From: Bacteroidia bacterium
GTDB taxonomy: Bacteria > Bacteroidota > Bacteroidia > M30B66
Assembly: GCA_018401705.1 (NCBI GenBank)
Contig: JAGYKL010000013.1
Span: 41,510 to 105,509 of the forward strand
Reading direction: 5' to 3'
Length of the DNA: 64,000 nucleotides
The notes beneath the pieces are model-generated. The model was given only the letters and a program-made list of their open reading frames with translations, searched no databases and was not told the origin of the DNA. The first letter of the stretch is position 1. Each line of letters opens with the position of its first letter. Shown one piece after another: positions 26,250 through 35,545 of the stretch. The translations under genes and the position numbers were made by a program.

Positions 26250-28220
26250 ATGAGGTATTTATCAAAATCTAGATTTAAACTAGGAAGAGAATGTGGAAAT
26301 AAACTGTTTTACACAAGTAAAGCCGAATATATTAACAACAAGGAGCAAGACTCTTTTATGGAGGCATTGGCGGAAGGAGGATTCCAAATTGGAGAATTAG
26401 CAAAATTGCATTTTCCAGGTGGAATTGAAATTACAGAAAGGGATTCAAATAAAGCAGCTGAAGAGGCTAATAGATTGCTTCAAAAAGAAAATGTTGTTCT
26501 ATTTGAGCCTGCGATTATATTTAAAAACCTATTAATACGGGTAGATATTTTAGTAAAGAAAGGAAATGATGTTGAACTCATTGAAGTCAAATCCGCTTCA
26601 TATAGTGGAGCTAAAGATGAAGGCTTATTTAATGCAAAGTCTGATAAAGTAGCATCCAGTTATTCTACTTATGTGGAGGATGTAGCTTTTCAATCGTATG
26701 TTTTTGAGCATGCATTTCCTGATTTTTCCTGCACTTCGTATTTGATGTTTGCAAACAGTGATGGGGTAGCTGAAGCTGATGGAATGAATCAATGGTTTAA
26801 ATTTACTAAAAATGATAAAGGAAGGAAGAAAATTATAGTTCATTCTGAGGCATTAAATTATAATTTTAAACACAGTAATCTTCTCAAGAAAGTTTATGCA
26901 GAAAGAGCGATTGCACTAATCCATAAAGAATTTGAAGATGCGGGAAGTTCGTTTGCATTAACAATTGATGAACTCAGTAAAGCATATTCTAACGACAGAT
27001 TTTATGGTGAAGACCCAGGATTAGCTTGCAAATCATGTGAGTTTAAGGCTGCTTCAGAATTAAGTGAAAATGGACTAAAAAGTGGATTCCATCATTGTAT
27101 GAAGCAACTACTAAATTGGGAAAACAAAGATTTCAGTAGGCCTTTAATTTATGACATCTGGAACTTCAGGAAAGCTAGAGAATTGCTTGAAGTGCAAGGA
27201 ATATGGTTCTTAGACGAAATTGATATCAATCAATTTGATGAGCCTCAGAATAATGACGGAATGACGTCAAATTTCAGAAGGAAATTACAAATTGAGAAAA
27301 CGCTTTCTAACAATCATAAGGCCTATATTGATAAAGAAGGTTTGTCTAAACAAATGACTTCTTGGAAGTATCCTTTGCATATGATTGATTTTGAGACAAG
27401 TATGGTTGCTATCCCTTTTTTCAAAGGGATGAAGCCTTATGAAGGAATCGCATTTCAATTCTCACATCATATTTTGCATGAAGATGGTCGTGTAGAGCAT
27501 AAGAACCAATTTTTAAATGCAGAACCGGGTGTGTTTCCAAATTTCGAATTTGCCAGAGCCTTGAAAAAAGCTCTGGAAGATGATAACGGGAGCATATTTA
27601 AATATTCTGCTCATGAAAATACTTATTTAAATCATATTGCAAGGCAATTAGTTAATTCAAATGAACCTGATAAAGCCGAATTAATTGCATGGCTAAAAAC
27701 AATTACAAGGTATAAAGATCTTGATAATCAAGAGCATATTGGAGAACGAGATATGATTGATTTACTTGAAGTCGTGAAAAAATATTACTATCATCCTTAT
27801 ATGAAAGGCTCCAATTCTATTAAAAAAGTAATACCGGCCATGCTCCAGGATTCAGCCTTTCTGCAAGAGAAGTATGGGCAACCTATTTATGGTTCTACCC
27901 CAGATTTACAAAGCTTAAATTTTATTGATTTTCAATGGGTTCAAAAAGATGAGAAAGGTTGTATAATGGAACCATATTCTTTATTGCCTAAACTTGAAAT
28001 ATCAGGAAATGATGAAAAATTTAGTCAATTCCTAAACGATAATTCTCTAGCTGATATAAATGATGGAGGTGCCGCTATGAAAGCCTATCAATTAATACAG
28101 TTTTCTGAAGGCGTAACGAGTATTTCCAAACCATTAAAGGAAGCATTATTCAGATATTGTGAATTAGATACTCTAGCGATGATTATGATTGTGCAAGAAT
28201 GGCGAGATCTATTAAAATAA
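26250..28220 (+). CDS. DUF2779 protein: Cas4-like PD-(D/E)XK nuclease fused to DEDD-type exonuclease-like domain
   Basis: 656 residues. The N-terminal half looks like a Cas4/RecB-type nuclease: LIRVDILVKKGNDVELIEVKS holds the D...ExK active site (~94-114), and four Cys (GRECGNK at ~15; CKSCEF ~260; HHC ~283) match the iron-sulfur cluster layout of Cas4/AddB nucleases. The C-terminal DUF2779 domain begins LHMIDFETSMVAIPFFKG (~376), where DFET is a DxE motif of DEDD exonucleases; KYSAHENTYLNHIA and RYCELDTLAMIM carry later acidic/His positions. It therefore probably degrades or processes nucleic acid. Neighbours: WYL regulator upstream, YdeI-like gene 29 bp downstream. Biological role unknown. 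Confidence 0.8.
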   Translation: MRYLSKSRFKLGRECGNKLFYTSKAEYINNKEQDSFMEALAEGGFQIGELAKLHFPGGIEITERDSNKAAEEANRLLQKENVVLFEPAIIFKNLLIRVDILVKKGNDVELIEVKSASYSGAKDEGLFNAKSDKVASSYSTYVEDVAFQSYVFEHAFPDFSCTSYLMFANSDGVAEADGMNQWFKFTKNDKGRKKIIVHSEALNYNFKHSNLLKKVYAERAIALIHKEFEDAGSSFALTIDELSKAYSNDRFYGEDPGLACKSCEFKAASELSENGLKSGFHHCMKQLLNWENKDFSRPLIYDIWNFRKARELLEVQGIWFLDEIDINQFDEPQNNDGMTSNFRRKLQIEKTLSNNHKAYIDKEGLSKQMTSWKYPLHMIDFETSMVAIPFFKGMKPYEGIAFQFSHHILHEDGRVEHKNQFLNAEPGVFPNFEFARALKKALEDDNGSIFKYSAHENTYLNHIARQLVNSNEPDKAELIAWLKTITRYKDLDNQEHIGERDMIDLLEVVKKYYYHPYMKGSNSIKKVIPAMLQDSAFLQEKYGQPIYGSTPDLQSLNFIDFQWVQKDEKGCIMEPYSLLPKLEISGNDEKFSQFLNDNSLADINDGGAAMKAYQLIQFSEGVTSISKPLKEALFRYCELDTLAMIMIVQEWRDLLK

Positions 28221-28249
28221 TTCCTATCTTTTTTCAGCTTTAATTTTTT

Positions 28250-28753
28250 ATGAGAAAGAAGCTGAATACAATTAAGTTTTTTACGTTCCTTCAAAGATTT
28301 GAGGGAGGAATGGGTCTGCATTACATTACAGTACCAGATGATCTTGCTTTACTGATGTCGGATAAATTCCCATTTAGAGTATTTTGTCGTGCTAATGAAA
28401 GCGAAGTGCCGGCTGCAATAGTGAAACATGGTATGGATGGTTTTATTATTCAAATGGGAAAACAAACCCTGAAGAAATTAAAACTAAATCCGCACTCAGA
28501 TTTTGAAGTGGTTTTGGTTGAAGACCTAACAAGTCACGGATACGAAATTCCTGAAGAGTTTGAGGAGTTGCTACTTCAAGATGATGAGGGAAGGGAAGCT
28601 TGGGAGCAATTAACAAAAGGAGCTCAAAGGAGCTATTTATACTATTTAAATACTGGGAAAAGTTCTGAAACCAGAATTAAACGTTCGATTATTATTCTTC
28701 AAAGAGCCAGAGAAATCGTAGCAAGAAAGAGTGCGAAAAAAGATAAGGAGTAA
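28250..28753 (+). CDS. DUF1905/YdeI (OmpD-associated)-family protein
   Basis: 167 residues. The N-terminal half is a DUF1905 beta barrel (FLQRFEGGMGLHYITVPDDL, KHGMDGFIIQMGKQTLKKL). The C-terminal ~70 residues are the YdeI/bacteriocin-protection helical motif (AWEQLTKGAQRSYLYYLNTG, RIKRSIIILQRAREIV). Related proteins (YdeI/YjbR-like) are linked to antimicrobial-peptide resistance in some bacteria; here the role is unknown. It begins 29 bp after the DUF2779 gene and is probably co-transcribed. Confidence 0.83.
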   Translation: MRKKLNTIKFFTFLQRFEGGMGLHYITVPDDLALLMSDKFPFRVFCRANESEVPAAIVKHGMDGFIIQMGKQTLKKLKLNPHSDFEVVLVEDLTSHGYEIPEEFEELLLQDDEGREAWEQLTKGAQRSYLYYLNTGKSSETRIKRSIIILQRAREIVARKSAKKDKE

Positions 28754-28937
28754 ATTTTAGTTTGCTTTTTTATTCCTTTTAAAAAACGTATTTATATTTT
28801 CTCATTTTGAATAAGCTTATCAAGTAAATGTGAAATAAGTTTTGCTCAATGTTCACATGAATTGAAATGTTAAACCTATCAAAAATATTACTAAGTTCTC
28901 GAAGTTTGGTAATAGAAAATAGTCGAAAACATAGCAA

Positions 28938-29844
28938 GTGAATATTCCTTATTTTTTTGATTATCCATCCCTTTTAAGGTTCGCTTATCTGCTTGCTGGA
29001 ATAATCATCATCTGGGTATTATCAAGTTTGCTAAAGCGAATTCTGATATCCCGTATTGATGATATTAATAGTAGATATCATTCTAAAAGGATAGTGTGCA
29101 TTATTGAATATTTACTTGTACTGGTTCTCATTCTAATAATTTTTTTCTAATAAAATACAAGGCTTAACTGTTGCTTTAGGTGTTGCCGGCGCGGGTATTG
29201 CTTTTGCCCTACAAGAGGTAATTGCTTCATTTGCAGGTTGGCTAACTATTATGTTTGGAGGTCTCTATAAATCCAAGGACCGGGTTCAATTAGGAGGAAT
29301 TAAAGGGGATGTAATGGATATTGGTGTTTTAAGAACAACCATTATGGAGACTGGGGATTAGGTAGATGGAGATTTATCTAATGGTAGAATTGTGCTTATT
29401 GCAAATAGTTTTGTGTTTAAAGAGCCTGTATTTAATTATTCAGGTGAATTTCCATTTCTATGGGATGAAATTAAAGTTCCAATTCAATTTGGGAGCGACT
29501 ACAGGTTGGCTATGGAAATACTAAATAGGGTTGGCTCTGAAATAGCTTCTGAGCTTCCTGAAAAGTCCAGCGAACAATGGAATTCACTTCAAAAAAAATA
29601 TCTGTTAGAAAATGCACAAACAAAACCTATGGTTTCGCTAATTGCTAATGATAATTGGATTGAATTTACTATCAGATATGTTGTTATTTACAATAAGCGA
29701 AGAGTTACAAAGTCAGACTTGTTTCTCAAGATTTTAGAAAGTGTTGAACAAACGAATGGAGCAGTTCGCTTTGCATCAGCAACATTTCAGCTTGTTGGAG
29801 CTCCTGATTTTAATGTGAATATTAAAACATCTAAGGATGTTTAG
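28938..29844 (+). pseudogene. MscS-type mechanosensitive channel gene, broken by a frameshift and an in-frame TAG
   Basis: The first part (from 28938, GTG) holds two TM helices and stops at 29150. In another frame the hallmark MscS pore helix follows: LTVALGVAGAGIAFALQEVI, then the beta domain (VQLGGIKGDVMDIGVLRTTI) up to an in-frame TAG at 29359-29361, after which the C-terminal part (VDGDLSNGRIVLIANSF) remains open to 29844. One extra or missing base in the T7 run at 29140-29146 would restore the first joint; the TAG needs a point change. The gene normally protects against osmotic downshock. Either a true pseudogene or a sequencing artefact. Confidence 0.85.
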
Positions 29845-30010
29845 AGTTGTATTTAATAATATTGCTTTATCAAATGAATCTTAAACTCCATATCGTTACT
29901 TAGAATTTTGTATTGTGAACAAAGTAATTGGACTTAACCCAATGGATATTCGATATTCCGGTTCTTTGTTGCGATGAATAATGAAATTTGAATAGTTTCT
30001 TATTAACAGC

Positions 30011-31315
30011 CTAGGTGGAATTACTTCCATAAAACTTGTCGAATACAAGACAGGCAGTAAGATCTCCACTTACATTAACTGCTGTTCTAAACATACCAAG
30101 TATTCTATCAATACCTATTATTACAATTAGCCCACTAATTGGAATACCGGCACTTTCTAAAACTGTTGCCAGGATAATAACTCCACCACCTGGAATAGCT
30201 GGTGTGCCAATTGAAGCAGCAACTACAGTAGCTGTGATTAGAATAAGATTTATAATAGATAATTCTATACCATAAGCCTGAGCCATGAAGATGGTAGTTG
30301 CACATTGGAATAGAGCCGTTCCATCCATATTTATTGTGGCTCCAATTGGTATTACGAAATCACTGATATTAGAAGAAACATGAAGTTTCTCATCTGCTGT
30401 TTTCATAGAAATAGGCATTACAGCAGCAGAGCTTGCTGTAGAGAATGCCAAGAGAAGCGGTTCTTTTATTTTCTGAATAAACACAAATGGATTCATCCTC
30501 ACTACAATCAAAATTATCATCATATAAAACGTAAGAAGAACCATTAGCCCTATGATAACTACGAGTATGTAATAGCCAAGTCCAATAAAAACTTCAACAC
30601 CTGTTCTTGATATCAATGCAGCCATCAACCCGAAAACAGCATAAGGGACTAACAACATTGCCCAAGAAACTATAATCATGCATATTTTCTGGATTGCTTC
30701 TGCAAATCGAATGATTGGATTTGCGGTTTTGTCTTTTAACTGAGTGATTGCAACACCAATGATTATGGTGAAGATTACAACTCCAAGCATTTCTCCATTT
30801 AAAATTGATTCTAAAGGATTATTAGGAATTAGGTTCGAGATGGCATTAGGTATTTTATCAATCTGAAGACTTTGTTTTGATGGTATCATATCATCTCCTT
30901 CGGCAGAAGGAAAACCACCTAGTGCGAGCATATAAGCTCCAGGCTTGAAGAGTAATGTTGTACCAATGCCTATAATTATTGCAGCAATAGTGGTGAACAC
31001 AAAATAGAGCATTAACCGTAAACCAAATGACTTTAAATTTTCACTTGTATTGCTTATTATACCAGATATTATTGATGAAAATATAAGAGGTATCATTATC
31101 ATCTGGACTAGACGCATGAAGATTTGTCCGGGAAGATCTAACCAAGTGGCTGTAACATCGCGTATATTTTCTGAAATTAATCCACTTGAAGGATTTAAAA
31201 AGATTCCCAGCATTGCACCTAGAATTAGTCCAATAATAACCTTAAGCCAAAGTCTACCTTTGATTAATCTTTCTAAGTGTACAGATAAATCATTTAAAGG
31301 TCTGAATTCTATCAT
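30011..31315 (-). CDS. Dicarboxylate/amino-acid:cation symporter (DAACS, GltP-like)
   Basis: 434 residues with about eight TM segments and two re-entrant hairpins. The serine-rich hairpin AFSTASSAAVMPISMK, the NMDGTALF motif, the second hairpin region PAIPGGGVIILATVLESAGI and the substrate helix RILGMFRTAVNVSGDLTA are all typical of GltPh-type transporters. It moves glutamate, aspartate or dicarboxylates into the cell with sodium or protons; exact ligand not determinable. Monocistronic, with a ~300-bp gap upstream. Confidence 0.93.
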   Translation of the reverse strand: MIEFRPLNDLSVHLERLIKGRLWLKVIIGLILGAMLGIFLNPSSGLISENIRDVTATWLDLPGQIFMRLVQMIMIPLIFSSIISGIISNTSENLKSFGLRLMLYFVFTTIAAIIIGIGTTLLFKPGAYMLALGGFPSAEGDDMIPSKQSLQIDKIPNAISNLIPNNPLESILNGEMLGVVIFTIIIGVAITQLKDKTANPIIRFAEAIQKICMIIVSWAMLLVPYAVFGLMAALISRTGVEVFIGLGYYILVVIIGLMVLLTFYMMIILIVVRMNPFVFIQKIKEPLLLAFSTASSAAVMPISMKTADEKLHVSSNISDFVIPIGATINMDGTALFQCATTIFMAQAYGIELSIINLILITATVVAASIGTPAIPGGGVIILATVLESAGIPISGLIVIIGIDRILGMFRTAVNVSGDLTACLVFDKFYGSNST

Positions 31316-31623
31316 TATTCCTAATCGTATTCTATTTTTTTGATTTATATAAACTGCTATTGATGAAAGGTTTAACTCAAGATTGATAAATCATAACATA
31401 GTTTAGGTAGTTTATTTGTCAAGATGCCAATTCAATTGTATTCTCAATGCAAATTACCTGAATATATTCTAAAAAAGAGTATTTTGAATTTAGTTATTAT
31501 TCTGATAATTTGAATAAGAATTAAGTGTGTATTAAAAGCCATGCTGAACTAACAATAAATTAATTTAGGTTGGGGTTAAATAAATTAAATTTAAAATCTA
31601 ATCTAAAAAAGTGAATTATTCCT
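31316..31623. other. 308-bp A+T-rich intergenic region, no feature recognised
   Basis: Upstream of the DAACS gene and downstream of the PLP enzyme. I see no open frame with gene-like features, no strong hairpin and no clear TAnnTTTG box next to the DAACS start. Confidence 0.5.
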
Positions 31624-33495
31624 TTAAATACTTTGAGCAAACTCTAAAAACACTTTTTTGTGAAGTTCAAGATTTAATTTTGGAGATAAAGCTACACGGG
31701 CAATATAGTCTTTGTCGCCTTCTTTAGTAGTGCCTTGAGTAGATGTGGCAGGAATTGTCCAATAGACACCTTTTAATTGTCCATAGCTCACGCAGTATTT
31801 GCTTTCATTAGGGATTTCTGTTATCATTAAGTTTATCAATTTATGATTCAGTTCCCTTTTGTAGGCTTCTTTTTCTTCTTCAGTATTTCCTTTTGTAGGA
31901 AGATCAAGTGAAAAAACGGAAGGAGTAAATCCTTTATTTGCCAACTCTTCAGATACAAAATTGATTTTTGCCTCAGGCAAGGTTTCTTTTATAAAGTTTA
32001 CAAACTCCCGTGTGTTCAAATACGCATCATGAATTCTCTGAATCATCGAAGGTAATTGTTTAGCCAATATTTCATATTGAAGATCCGTGGCTTCGTTATC
32101 ACAAAGCATTAAATGTCTTTCAATTTTATCCAGCAAATCTTCAGCTTTTTTATTACTGACACAATAGCCTGCAGTGCATAAACCACCACTAGGGAACTTC
32201 GACCCACTCACATAGGAAATTGCCCTAACTGTTGACAGTATTTCTCCATCACCTAAAAAGTGGACATTTGGACAAAAAGTTTGATCTAAAATGAAAACAG
32301 GATCTAAAGCATTTTCACCTGAGGCTGTTTTTCGGACTTGACTTAAAACATCTTTTAATTTTAATAAGTCAGGAACTTCAACTCGCGGGTTTGTTGGGAT
32401 TTCAGCGATTATATATGGGACAGCATCTTCACTTGCAATTTGACCTAAAATAACATCAATACTTTGAATCATGTTATTTCCGCCATCTACAGGTAAATCA
32501 ACAACCTCCACATTTTTGATGCATGCTGCAACACGTCTTGCTTGGTCATTTGTGCCCCCATAACAATTTGGCGGTACAACAAATTTGATAGCTTTTCCTT
32601 TATGATTCTCAAGTGCATCATGAACAAGCCCCATCATAATTGCATATTGCATTGACAAGCCACTTGATGCTACAAGAGGTTTCACAAGAGTTCCTGTGAT
32701 TTGTTTTATGCTATTTGAAACGCTTTCCTTGTTTGAAATAGCATCAGCGTCGTTTTGAACAAGAACAGTATCGTTTACGAGGGCTTTCAATGCCAAAAGG
32801 CAATTGGCTGGCGTCATTGCGATTGTTTCTCTTCTTCTTACATGTTGAATTTCAGAAATGTATTTTTCATTTTTACTTCCATTAACTAAAATGATACTTC
32901 CTATTTCTGGGTAAATGTTAACGAAAAAATCAATTCCGATAGTAATCGGGATTTGACCAAAATCATCCATCAAACCTTCTTTTTGTTGAGAAATATAGAT
33001 GGTACTGCCATCAAAATCAGCTAATGTTGAAGAATTCTCTATGTTTATCAAATCGAATTGGTATGCATAAGCACCTCGCAGTATTTCGGCATCAAAATAA
33101 TTAGGCAATTCACCATGGTAAAGAATTCTTGTGGTTTTATAATCTAATGAGTTCTTTCTTAGGATAGCTAATAAAGGAGCCGTTTTTGATGAAAAACTTA
33201 TAACATTTTGGGATTCTAGGTTGCTTAGTTTTGCAATTGCCCATTCCAAAAGACACGATAATGGATGGCCTAGTCGAATATAATCGTAAGCGGTAGGTAG
33301 CGCTTGAAGTTTTGTTGATTCTGAGTCATTATTATTAAATAAAACTTCTAACTCATCTAAAAATTGAGTTTTAGCTAGTTTTTCGTTATAAATATCTAAG
33401 CGATGGGTAGTTAGGTTTATCCAGTTGCTTGGTAAATTTTCTAGCACACCAATAAGGTAGCTTAGCACTTTATTGTCTCCCATAACTTCTTGCAT
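31624..33495 (-). CDS. PLP-dependent Cys/Met-metabolism enzyme (cystathionine gamma-synthase-like), long form
   Basis: 623 residues, well above the ~400 of canonical cystathionine synthases. The fold-type I core occupies roughly the second half: VPPNCYGGTNDQARRVAACI (PLP cofactor loop region), FILDQTFCPNVHFLGDGE, and the PLP lysine in SYVSGSKFPSGGLCTAGYCV. The N-terminal ~220 residues are an extension with no motif I know. The core would act on C-S bonds of cysteine, cystathionine or methionine; the reaction is not certain. Monocistronic. Confidence 0.78.
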   Translation of the reverse strand: MQEVMGDNKVLSYLIGVLENLPSNWINLTTHRLDIYNEKLAKTQFLDELEVLFNNNDSESTKLQALPTAYDYIRLGHPLSCLLEWAIAKLSNLESQNVISFSSKTAPLLAILRKNSLDYKTTRILYHGELPNYFDAEILRGAYAYQFDLINIENSSTLADFDGSTIYISQQKEGLMDDFGQIPITIGIDFFVNIYPEIGSIILVNGSKNEKYISEIQHVRRRETIAMTPANCLLALKALVNDTVLVQNDADAISNKESVSNSIKQITGTLVKPLVASSGLSMQYAIMMGLVHDALENHKGKAIKFVVPPNCYGGTNDQARRVAACIKNVEVVDLPVDGGNNMIQSIDVILGQIASEDAVPYIIAEIPTNPRVEVPDLLKLKDVLSQVRKTASGENALDPVFILDQTFCPNVHFLGDGEILSTVRAISYVSGSKFPSGGLCTAGYCVSNKKAEDLLDKIERHLMLCDNEATDLQYEILAKQLPSMIQRIHDAYLNTREFVNFIKETLPEAKINFVSEELANKGFTPSVFSLDLPTKGNTEEEKEAYKRELNHKLINLMITEIPNESKYCVSYGQLKGVYWTIPATSTQGTTKEGDKDYIARVALSPKLNLELHKKVFLEFAQSI

Positions 33496-33505
33496 AAATA
33501 TGTGA

Positions 33506-33513
33506 CAAAAGTA
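33506..33513 (-). promoter_or_regulatory. Candidate -7 box 10 nt before the PLP-enzyme ATG
   Basis: TACTTTTG on the minus strand (TAnnTTTG), 10 nt before the ATG at 33495. No -33 TTTG was found. Confidence 0.4.
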
Positions 33514-33826
33514 TGCATTAATCAGGTGTATTTATGAACAATCCAAGATGTTTTGATGAGCGAAAATTTAAACAGGGGATAGCAATATGACTGGTTTGGA
33601 GTATTTAATATTGGGTGTTGACTATAATAAATTGATTTATTGTTGGTCTAACTTGGATTATACCTCTGCTATTTTATTTTATTAAAATTTACTTACTCCA
33701 TTGATTGTTAGATGCTAAGAAGTCACTATTTTAATTTAATTTGAGGCCATATAGCTTCAAAAATATGATAGCATTTTTTTAGTCGGATGAATTTATTACT
33801 TTTAAGAAAATTAATAAATCAAAACT
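33514..33826. other. ~310-bp divergent intergenic region, no further feature recognised
   Basis: Lies between the divergent PLP enzyme and lipoprotein genes. A+T-rich; apart from the minus-strand -7 box at 33506-33513 I see no hairpin, ORF or repeat worth calling. Confidence 0.5.
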
Positions 33827-34630
33827 ATGATGAAAAAGCTACTAGGAATTTTCCTTTTACCCTTAATTTTGTTTTCCTGTCAAAACAGTGAAAAACCTGC
33901 TGAAGAAACTTCCGATCCTATCGAAATGGAAAGGAATTATTTGGCTAATGCTCACCTTCTTGGCAAAGTGAAAATGATTGAAGAAATTCCCTATTTGGTA
34001 AGCGAGGATGGTAGTGCAGGTGAGATGGACTCTTGTTGTATAGAAATTGAAGAACTTGATGAAAATGGTTTTTATGCTAGAAGTATAGAGAAAGATAAGG
34101 AGGGTAATGTTACTTCTGAAAGAGTTATAGCTCTTACCGAGACTGGTAAAGTTATATCCAACACAGTAACCGAGAAGGGCAAAGTGGTTTGGAAAAGGGA
34201 GATAATCAGGAACGAGGAAGGAGTGGCAACACGTGCCTTAGACTCTGATACTACAGGCCTAGTTACTCGTGTTCATAAGCCAGAGGCTTTTAATGACTTC
34301 AATCAAGCACTTTCTGGTACAACTTATTTGGGTGATAGTACAACTTATTTCGGTAAGTGGACTTGGGATTATATAGATGGACAAGTATCGGGCAATAGTT
34401 GGGTTGATAGTTCTGGTGTGCAAAGAAGGAAACGCACTGGTGAAGTAAACGATAAGGGCTGGATTTCTAAAGTTGTTGATGTTAAAGTTGAAGAAAGTGG
34501 CGACACAATTACAATGGTAGAAACTTATACTTATGATAGTTTTGATGAAATGGGCAACTGGACTCAACGTACAGAATATAATGACGATAAAGCTGTTAAA
34601 ATACTAAAGCGAACTTATACATATTATTGA
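33827..34630 (+). CDS. Lipoprotein of unknown function
   Basis: 267 residues. A type II signal peptide (KKLLGIFLLPLILFSC) ends in a lipobox with Cys at position 18-19, so it is lipid-anchored. The rest is hydrophilic with repeated motifs of the type V-x-x-W-K/R and YTYDSFDEMGNWTQRTEY / KILKRTYTYY, common in beta-strand repeat surface lipoproteins of Bacteroidota. No enzyme motif. Ends just before a strong bidirectional terminator. Confidence 0.75.
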   Translation: MMKKLLGIFLLPLILFSCQNSEKPAEETSDPIEMERNYLANAHLLGKVKMIEEIPYLVSEDGSAGEMDSCCIEIEELDENGFYARSIEKDKEGNVTSERVIALTETGKVISNTVTEKGKVVWKREIIRNEEGVATRALDSDTTGLVTRVHKPEAFNDFNQALSGTTYLGDSTTYFGKWTWDYIDGQVSGNSWVDSSGVQRRKRTGEVNDKGWISKVVDVKVEESGDTITMVETYTYDSFDEMGNWTQRTEYNDDKAVKILKRTYTYY

Positions 34631-34659
34631 TAACAGCTGGGTAAGTAACTTGATTAAAA

Positions 34660-34690
34660 AAAAAGCCGACTCTAACGAAGTCGGCTTTTT
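34660..34690. terminator. Bidirectional rho-independent terminator after the lipoprotein gene
   Basis: Stem GCCGACT/AGTCGGC (34665-34671 with 34679-34685) extended by A/T pairs on both sides and flanked by A-runs and T-runs, so it can act on either strand. It ends the lipoprotein transcript. Confidence 0.88.
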
Positions 34691-35476
34691 TATGCTCATT
34701 ATTATCTGGGTGATTTTTTTAATGTTATAACTTCTCTTATCAGTTAAAACTGAAAATAGATAAACTACTGTCCGCTTGTCTGGACAGACATTAATCCAAA
34801 GATCATTATTCCCAAACTACTACAACTAGCCATTTAGGTGTAGTATTTTTAATCGAATCAATGAATTATTCTTCATTGCAAAATTACCAAAAAAACTAAA
34901 GTCATTAATCCTAATACAGTAATATATGACTGGTCATGAGAATAGGCTTAGTGCCATGAATAAAGAAAAGAGAACCTAGAATATCGATAGCATTCTTGAA
35001 GTTATCTTCACGGAAGAAGACCCAGGTTATATTTATGCAATTAAATGTTATGAAATCTAAAAGTAGTTTTATAACAACACTTTCATTTTTTTACTATTAA
35101 GCACAACGACTATATTCGCAGAGCCAAATTAAAAATATTAATAACAAGAAGCACTTCATTGCATTCGCCATCTTATTGATATCATCCCTGGATACCTCCG
35201 TCCAAAGCGATAGCTTGTTAAGGGTTGAAGCCTTGATCAATTTTTGTGCTGACACATTCGTTTTGCAAACCCTCAACATAAGAAGTAATTATAGTATTTT
35301 TTATTGTCTCTTCCTCTTGACAGACTGAATTTTATTCATTGTTTTGATTGTGTTTATTTGAGCTCTCGCAGGAGGTAAAGCAGAATAGTAATAAAAGCAA
35401 TAGGATGAAGTAATTCTTGACAGTAAAAAGATGAGCTCAATTAATGAGGTTGAATATATTGCTTTAAATATAAGCA
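34691..35476. other. Gene-poor region with possible remnants of exported-protein genes
   Basis: No intact gene was found. Near 35050 on the plus strand a start MKSKSSFITTLSFF is followed one frame over by LLLSTTTIFAEPN, which together look like a signal peptide broken at a T7 run. Further on, ~35127-35325 (plus) reads NNKKHFIAFAILLISSLDTS in an open frame without a normal start. These look like degraded secreted-protein starts, but the evidence is weak and no family was recognised. An inverted repeat (TGTCTG/CAGACA) sits near 34777. Confidence 0.35.
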
Positions 35477-35537
35477 ATCCCGATAATTCGCTTCGCTCAT
35501 ATCGGGATGAGTTCGACTTGCGAAATCAAAGATTTCG
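35477..35537. repeat. Pair of hairpins downstream of mnmE
   Basis: Two hairpins in tandem: stem 35477-35485/35500-35508 (ATCCCGATA with TATCGGGAT) and stem 35521-35527/35531-35537 (CGAAATC/GATTTCG, extended by GACT/AGTC on the flanks). No T-run follows either, so they may be an intergenic repeat element or an RNA-stabilising end rather than a classical terminator. They begin 8 bp after the mnmE stop. Confidence 0.55.
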
Positions 35538-35545
35538 AGTCTCAC

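Noticed and set aside
29359..29361. Read-through or recoding of TAG in the MscS gene
   Set aside because: A second, independent frameshift breaks the same gene, so recoding would not rescue it; other genes in the window end in TAG normally.
35097..35279. 60-codon minus-strand open frame
   Set aside because: No signal, no family, no start context; the plus strand of the same stretch looks more protein-like, so I list only a possible remnant region.
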